Below are positions 9,002 through 19,613 of a stretch of DNA of 64,000 bases, piece by piece; the first letter of the stretch is position 1, and each line of letters begins with the position of its first letter. The DNA is from Pseudomonas cichorii (lineage in GTDB: Bacteria > Pseudomonadota > Gammaproteobacteria > Pseudomonadales > Pseudomonadaceae): positions 1,106,001 to 1,170,000 of the forward strand of contig NZ_CP074349.1 in NCBI RefSeq assembly GCF_018343775.1, read 5' to 3'. A model generated the notes under the pieces. That model did no database searches, was not told the origin of the DNA, and saw nothing but the letters and a program-made list of their open reading frames with translations. A program made the position numbers and the translations under genes.

Positions 9002-10441
9002 TCATAGTCCGGCTTGAGCGGTGTGTTGCGCGCTGCCTGGGAACGCATTGCGCTTGCATACTTTTGCTTCGACTTTCAGTGGTTCTGTTCCGGCTTCCGG
9101 GCCCTGGATTTCAAGAGCGAGCAATTGTTGATTTGCCCAGTCTTCGTCCTCACGCAATTCAAAGGCGAAACGTCCGTCGGTATCGGCGGTGTCCGGCTTC
9201 TCGATTTTCAGGTCCTCGTGACGACCGTTCATGTACCAGAGTCTGGCCTGAAGGGTTTTCACCGAGGTGTCGTCGAACTTGATATCGATCTGGTTCTGAC
9301 TGTTGCGGATGTCCTTGATGCCATTCTTGCCGTTGACCAACACTTCGTTGTTGCCCGGCTTGAGAGTGGTGCTGGCGCTCATCACCGCAGGCTTGCCTTC
9401 GCAACCGTTATCCAGCAGTGCCATCATCTGGCGGTAGATGGTTTCCTGGTCCAGGCGATACAGCGGCGAGAATTCCCAGATCAGGATCTTCGGTGGACGC
9501 TGCTGGAAGTCTTCGCTACCCAGGTACTGCAGCATTGCGCCTTCCAGACCGCCACCAGGGAACGCCACGTTCAGCACATCGGCACCGATGTATTCCTGGA
9601 GGAATCCACCGAAGTTGTAGTTCTTGCCGCTGTGACTGGTACCGACCAGGGTGATTTCCGGATTTCCGGAGTCGCCGAACAGATCGCCGTCACCTGCTTC
9701 GCCCTTGGGCTCGGTGGTGAACTGATCCATGTACTGAATCGCGTAGCTGGTGCCGCACAATTGACCAGCCATGTTGTGCAGGGTTCCGGTCTTGCCCATG
9801 CGTCCGGACTTGTGACTCTCGAATTCACGCTTGGGAATGTCGGCGTAGCCCGGAACTTTCTTCACGGTTTCGGCAACGATTTTCGCGGTGCGTTGTGCGC
9901 CGTACGGTGTCCAGTGCTGGTCGCCGCGGAAGTAGAAATCATGGGCCTGTTGCTCGTTGGTTAACGGCGACAGGTCGGGCACCCAGTAGCCCATCTTGCT
10001 GAATCGACCGAGCATGGCCTGATAGTTTTTCAGGGCCTTGTCGTAGTCGAATTTGTCGCGATCGGCAGGAAACAATTTGTTGCGATCTACCAGGCCGCGA
10101 GTCGGTTGATAGACCATCACCAGCTCCACGCCTTTGCTCTTGAAAGCCTCGTGCAGTTCTTTCAGGCGACGATAGCCGGCGGGCGTCGTGTCGAATTCGG
10201 TACGCAGGTCTTCCTGGGTACGGAACAGCCAGTCGCCCTCGGCCTGGATCAGGGTGGTGAAGTTCTGCTGATAGCGCGTGGTGTAGTTCTTCGCGTCATG
10301 GGCAGCAGGGCACAGGCTGCAGCAAGGCTCGGCCGTAAAGGTCGGCGCTTGCGAGTCATCTGCGCGAGCCGCACCAGCGGCGGCCATCAAGGCGGCGGTC
10401 AGGCTGGAGAGGCTCAATAGCTTGATCAGTTTGGCGTGCAT
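9002..10441 (-). CDS. algX: AlgX, periplasmic alginate acetyltransferase / export complex protein
   Basis: Periplasmic SGNH-like acetyltransferase with a carbohydrate-binding C-terminal half; it acetylates mannuronate and belongs to the AlgK-AlgX-MucD complex. I choose the ATG at 10441 (479 aa). It follows an AAAGG Shine-Dalgarno and gives a standard signal peptide ending ARA. With this start Asp174 and His176 (RGDQHWTPYG) and Ser269 (VGTSHSGKN) fall exactly at the numbering known for AlgX. An ATG at 10459 overlaps the algG stop by four bases and would add six residues, but its purines lie too close. The CCSLC segment near residue 40 may form a disulfide. Confidence 0.95.
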   Translation of the reverse strand: MHAKLIKLLSLSSLTAALMAAAGAARADDSQAPTFTAEPCCSLCPAAHDAKNYTTRYQQNFTTLIQAEGDWLFRTQEDLRTEFDTTPAGYRRLKELHEAFKSKGVELVMVYQPTRGLVDRNKLFPADRDKFDYDKALKNYQAMLGRFSKMGYWVPDLSPLTNEQQAHDFYFRGDQHWTPYGAQRTAKIVAETVKKVPGYADIPKREFESHKSGRMGKTGTLHNMAGQLCGTSYAIQYMDQFTTEPKGEAGDGDLFGDSGNPEITLVGTSHSGKNYNFGGFLQEYIGADVLNVAFPGGGLEGAMLQYLGSEDFQQRPPKILIWEFSPLYRLDQETIYRQMMALLDNGCEGKPAVMSASTTLKPGNNEVLVNGKNGIKDIRNSQNQIDIKFDDTSVKTLQARLWYMNGRHEDLKIEKPDTADTDGRFAFELREDEDWANQQLLALEIQGPEAGTEPLKVEAKVCKRNAFPGSAQHTAQAGL

Positions 10442-10455
10442 AAAAATACCTTTCC

Positions 10456-12060
10456 TCATTCCCGCAGTTCGGTCTGGCTTTCAACGGGGTCGATCAATAC
10501 GGCTTTCTTCTGACGTATCAGCAGGTCAAGGATCTCGTCCTGACGTTCACCCAGGATGCCATTGAGGCTGATGCCTACTTGTTTGGTCGGGGCGAGCATC
10601 GATACGCGATAAAGCTCCACGCTCAGGGGCGAGTCGATGGACAGCGGGCCGGAGCCGTTGCTGGTCAGCTCGCCACCTACCAGGATCAGCGACACTTCGG
10701 CGTCGAAGGGGTCCAGGGCGATGTCGCGGTCGGTATTGGTCAGGTCCTTGATGTGTCCGTAGACGCCCATCAGGCCGTTGGCCATGGCAACGTTTTCATA
10801 GAGCTTGATGTTCACGCTGTTACGCACGCGGATACCGTGACGGCGGTTGGCGATGACGCGGTTGCCCCACAGCAGGTTGTTGCCGCTTTCGTACAGGGTG
10901 ATGCCGTCGGTGTGGTTCTGGTAGATCTCGTTGTAGGCGACGATGTTGTTGACGCTGTTACGGTCCAGTACCACGCCTGAGAGTTTGTTGTTGTGGCTCT
11001 TGTTGCGGAAGATGAAGCTGTTGTCCACTTCCCGGGAAATGATGATCCCGTGCTTTTTGCGGGTCCCGTAGACTTCGTTCTCGGCAATGATCAGGTTGTG
11101 CGAGCGGTCATGGGGGTCAATGCCATAGACGATGTTGTCTTTGTAGGTATTGCCCTTGACCACGAAGTCGCGGGTCTCGTAGCAGTAGAAGCCGTACCAC
11201 AGGTCAAAGAACTCCGAGTCGACAATCCAGCCGGTCGGCTCGGGGCGCTTGAGGATCTTCGCGGTGTTGGGTGTGTACTGGGAAATACTGATGCCGTAGG
11301 ACTTGCTCTGGTCATAGCCCATGCTCGACATCTTGGTATTGGCGATCCAGGTTTCGGAACCGCCCCAGGTCAGCAGGAATGGCCGGAACTCGTCAGGCTT
11401 GCGATACAGCGCCAGACCGTTGCGTTCTTCACTCCAGGCGTCGACCCTGGTGTGAGTGATGAGCAACTTGCCTTCGCTGACCAGGAACGAGCCTTTCTCC
11501 TGAGACAGGCGCAGTTCCCGGGTTCTCTTGTCGATCTCGAAGATGCCGGTTTCCTTGACCAGGATCGGCAGGCGAGCGATGTACACGCCTGGCGATACTT
11601 CGCTCAGAAACTGCTTCGGCACTTTCCTGGCCAGGTCCTGCAGGCTCACATAACCGTCGGAAATCATGATGGCCTGCGGGATGCCGCGTTGGCGGACAAC
11701 CCATTCGGCCATCTTGTTATCGCCGCCGATGAACTCCTTCAGGCCCGTTTCTTCCATCATGCGCGCCACGGTGACTTTACCTGGCTTGCTACGATCGATC
11801 TTTTTCAGGGCCGCTTCAGCGGTGTAGCCGCTGATGTCCGGCAGTACAGGCTTTTCCATCGCCAGCGGCTCGATGGGCGCGCTGCTGACGGTGTAGCTCT
11901 TGGCCTGTTGCAGCTCCTTGACGATCGCCTGGGAGGCGACCGGCGCAGTGTTGGCCAGCGCAGCAGTGCTGGCCATCAGCAGCGCGCTGCTCAGCACTGC
12001 GCTTTCGAGCAGGGCGTGAGGCCAGGTGCGGTTACGCACATTGCTTGCTTGACTGTTCAT
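10456..12060 (-). CDS. algG: AlgG, mannuronan C-5-epimerase
   Basis: Periplasmic enzyme that converts beta-D-mannuronate to alpha-L-guluronate within the polymer and also takes part in the export complex. It has 534 aa. The N-terminus carries a signal peptide (hydrophobic segment about 20-36, ALA). The central and C-terminal part is a right-handed beta-helix (CASH/PbH1-type repeats, e.g. NKLSGVVLDRNSVNNIVAYN). The catalytic DPHDRSH motif is at about 315-321. The start has a good AGGAG site. It is separated from algE by 27 bp and ends within the start region of algX. Confidence 0.97.
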   Translation of the reverse strand: MNSQASNVRNRTWPHALLESAVLSSALLMASTAALANTAPVASQAIVKELQQAKSYTVSSAPIEPLAMEKPVLPDISGYTAEAALKKIDRSKPGKVTVARMMEETGLKEFIGGDNKMAEWVVRQRGIPQAIMISDGYVSLQDLARKVPKQFLSEVSPGVYIARLPILVKETGIFEIDKRTRELRLSQEKGSFLVSEGKLLITHTRVDAWSEERNGLALYRKPDEFRPFLLTWGGSETWIANTKMSSMGYDQSKSYGISISQYTPNTAKILKRPEPTGWIVDSEFFDLWYGFYCYETRDFVVKGNTYKDNIVYGIDPHDRSHNLIIAENEVYGTRKKHGIIISREVDNSFIFRNKSHNNKLSGVVLDRNSVNNIVAYNEIYQNHTDGITLYESGNNLLWGNRVIANRRHGIRVRNSVNIKLYENVAMANGLMGVYGHIKDLTNTDRDIALDPFDAEVSLILVGGELTSNGSGPLSIDSPLSVELYRVSMLAPTKQVGISLNGILGERQDEILDLLIRQKKAVLIDPVESQTELRE

Positions 12061-12087
12061 CTCATCGCACTCCTTTGGCGGTTCGCA

Positions 12088-13596
12088 TCAGAAGCGCCAG
12101 ATGACGTCGACAATGGCGCGGTGCATGTATTCATCCACGCCGTTGTGGTAAGCGTCGCCGGGCTTGAAGACACCTGCACGCAAGCGCACCAGTGCCGAAG
12201 GTTCGTCGATCGACTGGCTTACCGACGCAGGCAGCAGGCCCTGTTTGAAATACTTGGTGACGACCAAATCCATTTCCTGACCCAGATCCTTGCGGCCGTC
12301 TTCCAGCGGCAGGGAACTGAAGGTGTTGGTCGGTATGCCGTTGGCATCGACGATTTCGCGATTCGGGTTGATGCCTGCGCCGCCGATACCCGAGTTGCCG
12401 TCCACGCGACGGAACTTGTGGTAGATCAGGGAAGCGTCGTATTCGTCGTTCATGCGCCACGAAGCGAACAGCGAGCCGGTTTCCACGTTGGCCATTTCGC
12501 CCTGGAAGGCTTCACCGAAGCGGTGAATCCGCGAGCGGGTGCCTGTCCAGTTGGAGCGGTTACTTTCCAGACCGTTCTGGACGTAGTCCTTGCTGGCGCG
12601 CGAGTAGGCGGCACCGACTTGCCATTGCGGATCGAGACGCAAACGAATGCCCAGGTCCGTGGCCCAGCCATTGAGGTCATTGCTGGTTTTCTGGCCGGCC
12701 AGGTACTGGTCGGTGGCCGGGTTGTAGATGGCACCGATTTCGTCGCGATTACCGGTCATCGCGGTCAGGCTGCCCCAGTAGTTGACGGTGTTGGTATTGC
12801 GATGGTTGTAGGCATCGCTGTCAGCCGTCAGACCCAGCCAGGTCAGGTCGCCATTGGACGTCTTGTCCAGATCGTCCAGGACTTCGTTCTGGTTCTTGAG
12901 CTTGCCGTCGTCCTGGCTGTGGTGGGCACGGATACCCACCCATTGGCCAGGTGTCCACTGGTAGCTGGCCGAGCCGAACAGGTGCAGGCGGTCTTCATCG
13001 TCCGGAGCCAGTTCGGTCAGGTCGGTGCGGTATTCGCTGAAGCGTTGTGCAGCGCCCAGTTCGGCACGCAGCAAGGTGGTGTCGAAGGTCCAGTTGATGG
13101 CTTCGATGTTGGTGTCGTGCCACTGACCGTCATCGTTGCGCAGACGCTGGCGACCTACCTTGAGGATTTCGCCAGGGTAGGGCGTGAAGCCGCTGTAGCC
13201 GATCCAGAATTCACGCAGTGCCGCGTAGCTCTTTTCGACTTCGCGCTCGCTGGAGTTGCCACGGGAGCGCTGGGTGCCGGTTTCGCCATTGTTGGAAGTG
13301 GTGGTCTGTTCCAGCGGGTCAGTCTGGATGGTGTCGGTGGCGGTCACCACCTGGCCCATGGCGTAAGCGCTCCAGTTGCCGCTCTGGCCGTAGACCCATG
13401 GACGCAGGTCCAGGCCCAGGCCCTGTACGTCACCGCCGGAGCGGGTGCCCAGGTCGCGGTCGTCTTCGGACTGAGCGCTGACCTTTACTTCGATACCGAA
13501 ATTCTGTTCTTCAGTCAGCGCAGCCAGTGTCGGGCAGGCCCACAGCAGAGTAAAACCTAGGCCCATGCCGGCGGCCATCAGGGGATTCAACTTCAT
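12088..13596 (-). CDS. algE: AlgE, outer-membrane alginate export porin
   Basis: An 18-stranded beta-barrel that exports alginate through the outer membrane. It has 502 aa, close to the family's usual 490. A signal peptide ends near TLAA (residue 26). The body shows alternating aromatic and polar beta strands, the arginine-rich pattern expected of an anion-selective channel, and a terminal aromatic residue (VDVIWRF), the C-terminal signature of outer-membrane barrels. Its start codon overlaps the algK stop by four bases, indicating translational coupling with its pilotin-like partner AlgK. Confidence 0.96.
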   Translation of the reverse strand: MKLNPLMAAGMGLGFTLLWACPTLAALTEEQNFGIEVKVSAQSEDDRDLGTRSGGDVQGLGLDLRPWVYGQSGNWSAYAMGQVVTATDTIQTDPLEQTTTSNNGETGTQRSRGNSSEREVEKSYAALREFWIGYSGFTPYPGEILKVGRQRLRNDDGQWHDTNIEAINWTFDTTLLRAELGAAQRFSEYRTDLTELAPDDEDRLHLFGSASYQWTPGQWVGIRAHHSQDDGKLKNQNEVLDDLDKTSNGDLTWLGLTADSDAYNHRNTNTVNYWGSLTAMTGNRDEIGAIYNPATDQYLAGQKTSNDLNGWATDLGIRLRLDPQWQVGAAYSRASKDYVQNGLESNRSNWTGTRSRIHRFGEAFQGEMANVETGSLFASWRMNDEYDASLIYHKFRRVDGNSGIGGAGINPNREIVDANGIPTNTFSSLPLEDGRKDLGQEMDLVVTKYFKQGLLPASVSQSIDEPSALVRLRAGVFKPGDAYHNGVDEYMHRAIVDVIWRF

Positions 13597-15002
13597 AGCG
13601 CTTCCTCACCGTCTTTTTCTTCTGTCAGGGTCTGAACCAGTACGTTCTGTCTGGCTGTTACGCCCCGAACCTTTTGTTCGCGTTGCAGCAACCCTTGGGC
13701 GGCGGCGCGTTTTTCAGGCGGTAGTTGAGCATCCAGTACCTGGGCAAGCTCGGTGGCTTGCGGTGTGCCTTGAGCCAGTGCCAGCTGGCCGAAGACCCAG
13801 GCGTTGACCGGGTCGGGCTTGGTGCCCTTGCCTTGTGAGAACAGTTGCGCGATGGCGAAATCGGCGCTGTTCTGGCCGCCACGGGCGGCGGTCAACAATT
13901 CATCCAGAGCCTTCTGTGGGTAGACTTCACCCAGATAGCCGCGACGGTAGATCTGACCCAGGTAGTAGTGGGCGGAGAGTTCGGTCGCTGCGGCTTTCTG
14001 CAGGTGCTCTTCGGCTTTCTTGGCGTCGGCCGGAACCCACTTGCCTTCGTAGTAGAGACGGCCCAGCAGCAGTTCGGCGCGGGGTTGGTCCGCAGCACGA
14101 CCGTTGTCCAGGTATTCCATCATCTTGTTCACGTCACCCAGTTCAGGGAAGTCGTAAAGCAGTTTGGCCAGGGTGACCCACGAAATCGGGTAGCCGGGTG
14201 CGATATCTTCCAGCAGTTGCTGGGCAGTCTTCTCGTCCGGAGTACCGATCTGGCTGTCACCCAGCACACGGGCTACGCCGTCCACTCGCTGAGCACCGAC
14301 GCGACCCGAGGCATGTGCGCTCTTGAGTTGCTCGATCAGTGCTGCCTGCTGCTCGGTCTGGCCGCGTTTCTGGTAAACGGTGGCCAGTTCGACGTAGCAG
14401 ATATCGGTGCTGTTGAGTGCCTGCTTGCAGATGCTTTCGACTTCATCCAGGTGCTGGTCATAAGTGCCCTGGGTGCGATACAGCAGCACCTGGGCCAGAC
14501 CGGCTTCCGGATAACCCGTGGCGCGCCACTGGTTGATCTTCTGCTGGGCATTCACGTTCGGGAAGCTTTGCGGGTATTGCAGGTAAAGCATGGCCAGCGG
14601 CAGCAGGGTGCCCGACTCACCATTGGCAAATGCCTTGGTGAGCAGCGCTTCTGCTTCGTGGTGCTCGGCCACTGTGGCATCGGGCTTCACGGCCAGCAGA
14701 CGCCCCAGACGCGATTGCGCCCGAGGAGACGTTTCGGCAGCGGCACGATAGGTGGCCTCTGCCTCTTTGAGCTGAGCCGGATCTCCGGTGCTGACCTGGA
14801 TGTCGGCCAGGCCGACTTGTGCATCGCTGTAGCCCAGGTCCGCCAATTGCCGATAGTTCTGCTGCGCCAGTGCGGTGTCGCCGTTTTTAAGGGCTTCATT
14901 GGCGAGGCGTTGATCGGGCAGGCCGGCGCAGCCGCTCAGGCCGATCGCGACGGCGAGGCTCAATAGCGTGGGGGTCGACAGGCGTCGTAGTGGGCTGTTC
15001 AT
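13593..15002 (-). CDS. algK: AlgK, TPR/Sel1-like outer-membrane lipoprotein
   Basis: Lipoprotein scaffold that helps AlgE insert in the outer membrane and bridges it to Alg44 and AlgX. It has 469 aa. The lipobox is LSGC with Cys25, preceded by a short hydrophobic segment. The body consists of tandem helical TPR/Sel1-like repeats, for example [20 protein letters not shown] and [20 protein letters not shown]. It ends in an ATGA overlap with algE and starts 2 bp after alg44 ends, so this part of the operon is tightly packed. Confidence 0.96.
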   Translation of the reverse strand: MNSPLRRLSTPTLLSLAVAIGLSGCAGLPDQRLANEALKNGDTALAQQNYRQLADLGYSDAQVGLADIQVSTGDPAQLKEAEATYRAAAETSPRAQSRLGRLLAVKPDATVAEHHEAEALLTKAFANGESGTLLPLAMLYLQYPQSFPNVNAQQKINQWRATGYPEAGLAQVLLYRTQGTYDQHLDEVESICKQALNSTDICYVELATVYQKRGQTEQQAALIEQLKSAHASGRVGAQRVDGVARVLGDSQIGTPDEKTAQQLLEDIAPGYPISWVTLAKLLYDFPELGDVNKMMEYLDNGRAADQPRAELLLGRLYYEGKWVPADAKKAEEHLQKAAATELSAHYYLGQIYRRGYLGEVYPQKALDELLTAARGGQNSADFAIAQLFSQGKGTKPDPVNAWVFGQLALAQGTPQATELAQVLDAQLPPEKRAAAQGLLQREQKVRGVTARQNVLVQTLTEEKDGEEAL

Positions 15003-15004
15003 GA

Positions 15005-16174
15005 TTACAGACCCGCAGCCATGGCTTTATCGATCAGCCAGTTAACGGACGGGCCACGGTCGCTGACGACTTCGACAGGACGGCCGGCCAGGCTGCTGCT
15101 CAGGCTTTCGTCAGGCTGGATCTGTACACGGATGTCGGTAGACAGGTCGGTGTTGCTCAGGTTGCTGCTGCTGATGATCTTGCCGGTACGCAGTTGATCT
15201 TCGCCAGCGATCTGGAAGCTCACAGGAGTACCAGGCTTGACGTCGTTGAACTGGCGATAGGTGAAGCGTGCTTCGACAGTGGCAGGTGCGTTACGTGGCA
15301 CCAACTGGAAGATCACCTGGCCTTTGGAGGCGAACTGGCCATCGGCAACCAGTTGACGAACCACAACGCAATCGCAAGGGCTGGTCATGGTGCCGCTCAT
15401 TTGCTTGCCATACAGCTCTTCGATCTTGGCCGGTTGCAGGTCTTCACCGGTCAGGCTGCCCTTGAGCATTTCCAGCATGCTGGTGTTGAAGGTTGCCAGC
15501 GGCGCGCCTTTGGCGGCATCGCCATTGACCTGAACCAGGCTTTGCACAGTACCTTCACGAGGCATGGTCACATCCATGCTCGGCACCGATACCAGACCGG
15601 CCGAAGCGTGGCTGACGAAGTACAGGCCGTAGACGGTCTTGAAAATGAAGCCGAAGGCCGCCAGACCGACGATGAAAATACCCAGGCTGAAGGTCACTGC
15701 ACGCAGACGACCCAGGGCGCTCATGCCTGTGGTTTCTTTCTTGTTCTTGCGAGCCTTGGTGAAGTTGTCACGCTGCAGGGTAGCCAGTACTTCACCCATG
15801 CTGACGATGTCGCCGCTCAGGTGGGAAGTGATGATGTGGCGCAGGGTGGCGATGTCTTGTGCTTCAAGGTTCTGGAACTGGCAGCCGATACGCCCGCTGG
15901 AGCTGATGGAGCGCACTTGCATTTCGACGTCCATGGCCAGGCCGAGGTTGTCGATGAGGAACTGCAGGCGACCCTTGATAACTTCGCCTTCGGTCATTTT
16001 GACGTTGCTTGGGGCAACGAAGCTGAGACCACCGGCCGACAGGTCTTCGACCCGGACCAGAGGAGCATTCTGCTCACCGTTGAGCAGGCGCAGCTTGGCT
16101 GGAACCTTGACCCGTGCGTGTTGGCGCTGGGCTTCGGATTCATGTACGACGTTCGCATTCACGGCTGTATTCAT
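15005..16174 (-). CDS. alg44: Alg44, PilZ-domain c-di-GMP receptor and alginate co-polymerase
   Basis: Inner-membrane co-polymerase that activates Alg8 on binding c-di-GMP. It has 389 aa. The N-terminal cytoplasmic PilZ domain carries the binding residues at their known positions: Arg17 and Arg21 (RQHAR), and Asp44 and Ser46 (EDLSAGGLSF). A single transmembrane helix follows (about 158-180, AVTFSLGIFIVGLAAFGFIF). The periplasmic C-terminal half resembles membrane-fusion (HlyD-like) proteins, with CDCVV at about 271-275. Because the c-di-GMP contacts are intact, post-translational control by c-di-GMP is expected. Confidence 0.97.
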   Translation of the reverse strand: MNTAVNANVVHESEAQRQHARVKVPAKLRLLNGEQNAPLVRVEDLSAGGLSFVAPSNVKMTEGEVIKGRLQFLIDNLGLAMDVEMQVRSISSSGRIGCQFQNLEAQDIATLRHIITSHLSGDIVSMGEVLATLQRDNFTKARKNKKETTGMSALGRLRAVTFSLGIFIVGLAAFGFIFKTVYGLYFVSHASAGLVSVPSMDVTMPREGTVQSLVQVNGDAAKGAPLATFNTSMLEMLKGSLTGEDLQPAKIEELYGKQMSGTMTSPCDCVVVRQLVADGQFASKGQVIFQLVPRNAPATVEARFTYRQFNDVKPGTPVSFQIAGEDQLRTGKIISSSNLSNTDLSTDIRVQIQPDESLSSSLAGRPVEVVSDRGPSVNWLIDKAMAAGL

Positions 16175-16214
16175 GGCTAATTTTCCTACTTGAGCAATTG
16201 ATTCATTGGCCCGG

Positions 16215-17702
16215 TCACACCATCGTCAGCAGTACTGCGACGAAGATGGTGCCAGCTGAAAAAGTCATGGTTCGGGACGACCAGGTGTTGAACCAGCCCT
16301 GAAAGCTGGCCATGTCGCGGCTTAGTTTCGTGTCCTGACGCGTCCAGGACTGTCGATCCAGGCGGAAGAAAACGTAGATTTTCATCAGGGCGCCGACGAT
16401 CTGGTTGTAATAGAGAATGATGGGGTAGGCAGGCCCTATCCTGTGTCCCGAGCAGGACAGCAGCAGTGTCAGGATCAGGCGGGTCATGCCGATCCACAGC
16501 AGGTACATCAGGATGAATGCGCCGCCATACTTGAAGCTGGCGATGATGGCGACGGTCAGGCCCAGGATGGATGTCCACATCGACACACGCTGGTCGAACA
16601 GCACAACGCTTGTGAACAGACCCAGGCGACGAATGCCCAGACCCAGTGCGCGGGAGTTCTGACGCAGGTTGTTGCCGTACCAGCGGTACATCAACTTGCG
16701 ACTGGCCTTGAGGAAGCTTTTTTCTGGCGGGTGTTCAACGGTGTTGATGGCGGCATCGGGTACGTAGAACGTGTCGTAGCCCAGACGCATCAGGCTGAAC
16801 CAGCTCGACTTGTCGTCACCGGTCAGGAACTTGAAGGTCCCCAGACGCCAGTGATTGAGCGAGTCGCTCTCCACGTCGGCAATGAACTCCGGATCGGTTA
16901 CCACGGTGGCGCGGAATACCGACATGCGACCGGTCATGGTCAGGACGCGCTTGGACAGAGCCATGGAGCACATGTTGATGTGACGCTGGGCGAAACGCAG
17001 CTTGTGCCATTCGCTCATGATGTAACCGCCACGAACTTCACAGAACTCGTTGGTGGTCAGGCCGCCGACGTTATCGAACAGGTGGAACCACGGAACGGTC
17101 TTGCTGACGACGCCTTCATTGAGCACGGTGTCGCCGTCGATCACTGCGACCACTGCACGGTCATCGGGCAGGTGGCGCGAGATAGCGCGGAAGCCATAAG
17201 CCAGGCCGTCGCGCTTGCCGGTGCCAGGGATACGCACGAAGTCCAGCTTCACACGCTCAGGCGGGTTCATCTTGGTCCAGAGACTCTTGACCAGCAGCTC
17301 ATCCGACATTTCCACCAGCGAGCAAACGATGGTGGTTGGCAGACCGCAGTTGATGGCTTCACGAATGACCGAGCTGTACACCTGGGCGGTGGTCAGGGCT
17401 TCGATACGGAAGCTGGTGACCATCAGAAACACATGGGATGGATCTGCAGCCTTGCCCATTTTTTTCAGCTTGCGGCGCAAGTGTGGATAGACCACATACA
17501 GAAACAGCATCCCCCGCACAAAGTGCGTGATGCCCATGGAGTAGCGCCAGATGCCGACAGCACCAATCAGGAAAATAAAGTTCCTCGACTGTGAGTCGAA
17601 GATACTTGTGGGCAATGCAGTTGCGATGCCCATTAATAAACTTAGGTAAAACAGCCAGCCTGCGGCCTCTAGTAGGCCGTGCTTTAGCCTGTCCATATCC
17701 AT
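16215..17702 (-). CDS. alg8: Alg8, alginate polymerase (GT2 glycosyltransferase)
   Basis: Inner-membrane family-2 glycosyltransferase that polymerises GDP-mannuronate into polymannuronate and extrudes it. The ATG at 17702 gives 495 aa ([18 protein letters not shown]), the usual size. The upstream ATG at 17735 lies inside a repeat element and would add 11 residues. Hydrophobic segments at both ends flank a cytoplasmic catalytic domain with [11 protein letters not shown] (metal-binding DGD) and [13 protein letters not shown]. It follows algD after 95 bp, most of which is a heptad-phased repeat, and precedes alg44 by 40 bp. A start at 17696 is also possible. Confidence 0.95.
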   Translation of the reverse strand: MDMDRLKHGLLEAAGWLFYLSLLMGIATALPTSIFDSQSRNFIFLIGAVGIWRYSMGITHFVRGMLFLYVVYPHLRRKLKKMGKAADPSHVFLMVTSFRIEALTTAQVYSSVIREAINCGLPTTIVCSLVEMSDELLVKSLWTKMNPPERVKLDFVRIPGTGKRDGLAYGFRAISRHLPDDRAVVAVIDGDTVLNEGVVSKTVPWFHLFDNVGGLTTNEFCEVRGGYIMSEWHKLRFAQRHINMCSMALSKRVLTMTGRMSVFRATVVTDPEFIADVESDSLNHWRLGTFKFLTGDDKSSWFSLMRLGYDTFYVPDAAINTVEHPPEKSFLKASRKLMYRWYGNNLRQNSRALGLGIRRLGLFTSVVLFDQRVSMWTSILGLTVAIIASFKYGGAFILMYLLWIGMTRLILTLLLSCSGHRIGPAYPIILYYNQIVGALMKIYVFFRLDRQSWTRQDTKLSRDMASFQGWFNTWSSRTMTFSAGTIFVAVLLTMV

Positions 17703-17720
17703 GATCTGTATCCCAAAGTC

Positions 17721-17794
17721 AGTTGCAAGCACCAAGCCCCAGGCTGCAAGCGGTAACGCTTGAGCTTGTGGCTTGGTGCCTGGCGCTTGCGGCT
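17721..17794. repeat. Heptad-phased inverted repeat, copy 2, between algD and alg8
   Basis: 7-bp units AGTTGCA, AGCACCA, AGCCCCA, GGCTGCA, AGCGGTA run from 17721 to 17755. After a one-base phase change, TGTGGCT, TGGTGCC, TGGCGCT, TGCGGCT follow (17767-17794). The halves are approximate reverse complements (e.g. CACCAAGCC and GGCTTGGTG). The element fills the gap between the first two genes of the alginate operon and is therefore transcribed. Confidence 0.65.
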
Positions 17795-17797
17795 GAT

Positions 17798-19114
17798 TTA
17801 CCAGCAGATACCTTCAGCGCGACCGTCTTCGCTGGTCGGCTTGGACATGAAGCCCACCAGGTCTACAACGTGCTTGCCGTGTGGAGTCTGGTCGGCCAGG
17901 GCGCGGAAGCGCTCGTCACCGTTACCCAGGATGATCACGTCGGAGTTGTTGATGACCTCATCGAAGTCCGAGTTCAGCAGGGACGACACGTGAGGGATCT
18001 TCGACTCGATGTAGTCTTTGTTGGCGCCGTGTACGCGAGCGTATTCGACGTTGCTGTCGAAGATGCTCAGGTCGAAACCTTTACCGATCAGCATTTCGGC
18101 CAGTTCGACCAGCGGGCTTTCGCGCAGGTCGTCGGTGCCGGCCTTGAAGCTCAGACCCAGCAGGGCGACTTTGCGGGTGTCGTGGCTGGCCACGATGTCG
18201 AAAGCGTTCTGTACCTGGGAGACGTTGCTGCGCATCAGGGAGTTGAGCAGCGGTGCTTCCACGTCCAGGCTGCCTGCACGGTAGGTCAGGGCGCGAACGT
18301 CTTTCGGCAGGCAGGAACCGCCGAAGGCGAAGCCTGGGCGCATGTAGTACTGGGAGAGGTTCAGTTGCTTGTCCTGGCAGACCACTTCCATCACTTCACG
18401 ACCGTCGACGCCGACTGCCTTGGCGATGTTGCCGATTTCGTTTGCGAAAGTGACCTTGGTGGCGTGCCACACGTTGCAGGTGTACTTGATCATTTCGGCA
18501 ACGGCGATGTCCTTGCGGATGATCGGTGCGTCGAGTTCTTCGTACAGCGATTGCAGAACGTCACCGGAAGCCTTGTCGAACTCGCCGATAACGGTCATTG
18601 GTGGGTGATCGTAGTCTTTGATCGCGGTGCTTTCGCGCAGGAACTCAGGGTTCACTGCAACGCCGAAGTCGACGCCGGCTTTCTTGCCGGAGCAGTCTTC
18701 CAGGATCGGGATCACAACGTTGGCGACGGTGCCCGGCAGTACGGTGCTGCGGACCACGATGGTGTGACGGGAGGTCTTGTCACGCAGGACATAACCGATT
18801 TCACGGCATACCGACTCGATGTAGTCGAGTTCCAGGTCGCCGTTCTTCTTGCTTGGCGTGCCTACACAGATCATCGACAGGTCGGTGGCGCGGATGGCTT
18901 CGGAGAAGTCCGTGGTGCCGCGCAGTTTGCCGTTGCGAATGCCCTGCGCCAGGAGGTCTTCCAGGCCTGGTTCGACGATAGGCGATTTGCCGCTGTTGAT
19001 AAGGTCGATCTTGGTGTTGGAGATATCCACACCAACAACATCATGACCACGTGCAGAAAGGCAACCGGCACAGACTGCACCGACATAACCCAAACCAAAG
19101 ATGCTGATACGCAT
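17798..19114 (-). CDS. algD: AlgD, GDP-mannose 6-dehydrogenase
   Basis: Cytoplasmic enzyme that oxidises GDP-mannose to GDP-mannuronate with two NAD+, the committed and most tightly regulated step of alginate synthesis. It has 438 aa. The N-terminal Rossmann motif is [20 protein letters not shown] (residues 5-24), and the catalytic Cys268 sits in [10 protein letters not shown]. It is the first gene of the twelve-gene operon, and the 796-bp region upstream is the expected target of AlgT/U (sigma-22), AlgR and related regulators. Confidence 0.98.
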   Translation of the reverse strand: MRISIFGLGYVGAVCAGCLSARGHDVVGVDISNTKIDLINSGKSPIVEPGLEDLLAQGIRNGKLRGTTDFSEAIRATDLSMICVGTPSKKNGDLELDYIESVCREIGYVLRDKTSRHTIVVRSTVLPGTVANVVIPILEDCSGKKAGVDFGVAVNPEFLRESTAIKDYDHPPMTVIGEFDKASGDVLQSLYEELDAPIIRKDIAVAEMIKYTCNVWHATKVTFANEIGNIAKAVGVDGREVMEVVCQDKQLNLSQYYMRPGFAFGGSCLPKDVRALTYRAGSLDVEAPLLNSLMRSNVSQVQNAFDIVASHDTRKVALLGLSFKAGTDDLRESPLVELAEMLIGKGFDLSIFDSNVEYARVHGANKDYIESKIPHVSSLLNSDFDEVINNSDVIILGNGDERFRALADQTPHGKHVVDLVGFMSKPTSEDGRAEGICW

Positions 19115-19430
19115 CGTACTCTCCTCGATTTTTCACGCCATAAAGTTGGCTGGATATTAATTTTGGCCAGCAGATGTCACACGCGAGTCAGTAGGGCTTC
19201 TAAAAGCCACTGAACTAACGCAGGCATATTTAATTAATGAGTGCCAAACAAAGGTGGCAAACTCAATGGCACTAAGTGCAAGTGGCAGGTCCCCTGATCG
19301 GGCCGTGCTCTCTTGTGTGTGGCAAACTACTCCTTGTATAGCGATCCTCGGCAGGTCGATCTGCAAGCCTTGGCTTTGACGATCTGGAGCCCTGCTCTAT
19401 ACACCGTTCACGGTGTTCGCTTGTCTACCT

Positions 19431-19459
19431 GACTCAATTAGTGATGTGAGTTTAAGTTC
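19431..19459 (-). promoter_or_regulatory. Candidate AlgT/U (sigma-22) promoter of algD
   Basis: On the minus strand GAACTT (plus 19454-19459) is an exact -35 match to the sigma-22 consensus. About 16 bases downstream lies TTGAGTCA, a weak match to the TCtgA-type -10. Position and -35 fit; the -10 is poor, so the exact promoter is uncertain. Confidence 0.4.
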
Positions 19460-19604
19460 AGAGTCTTAAGTAGTGATTCCGCAGAATTACACTGGATCTC
19501 TGGCAACTTCCTTTTGCTCTCGCTGCGCTGTAAGTGATCTCTTACAGGGTTGTCGAGAATTGTTACGGGATGTAGGAGCCTATGGATTCGGGATTAGTTC
19601 CGGG

Positions 19605-19613
19605 CCGCTCGTC
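19605..19613 (+). promoter_or_regulatory. Candidate AlgR-binding site
   Basis: CCGCTCGTC differs by one base from the AlgR box CCGTTCGTC known upstream of algD. It lies about 150 bp upstream of the candidate sigma-22 promoter, in the far-upstream range where AlgR boxes occur. A nine-base match alone is weak evidence. Confidence 0.35.

Noticed and set aside
10993..13560. 855-codon open frame on the plus strand, antisense to algG and algE
   Set aside because: It is the reverse complement of well-supported genes with high third-position G+C; its composition (many V, A, G, D, H, Q) is typical of antisense frames, with no domain or signal.
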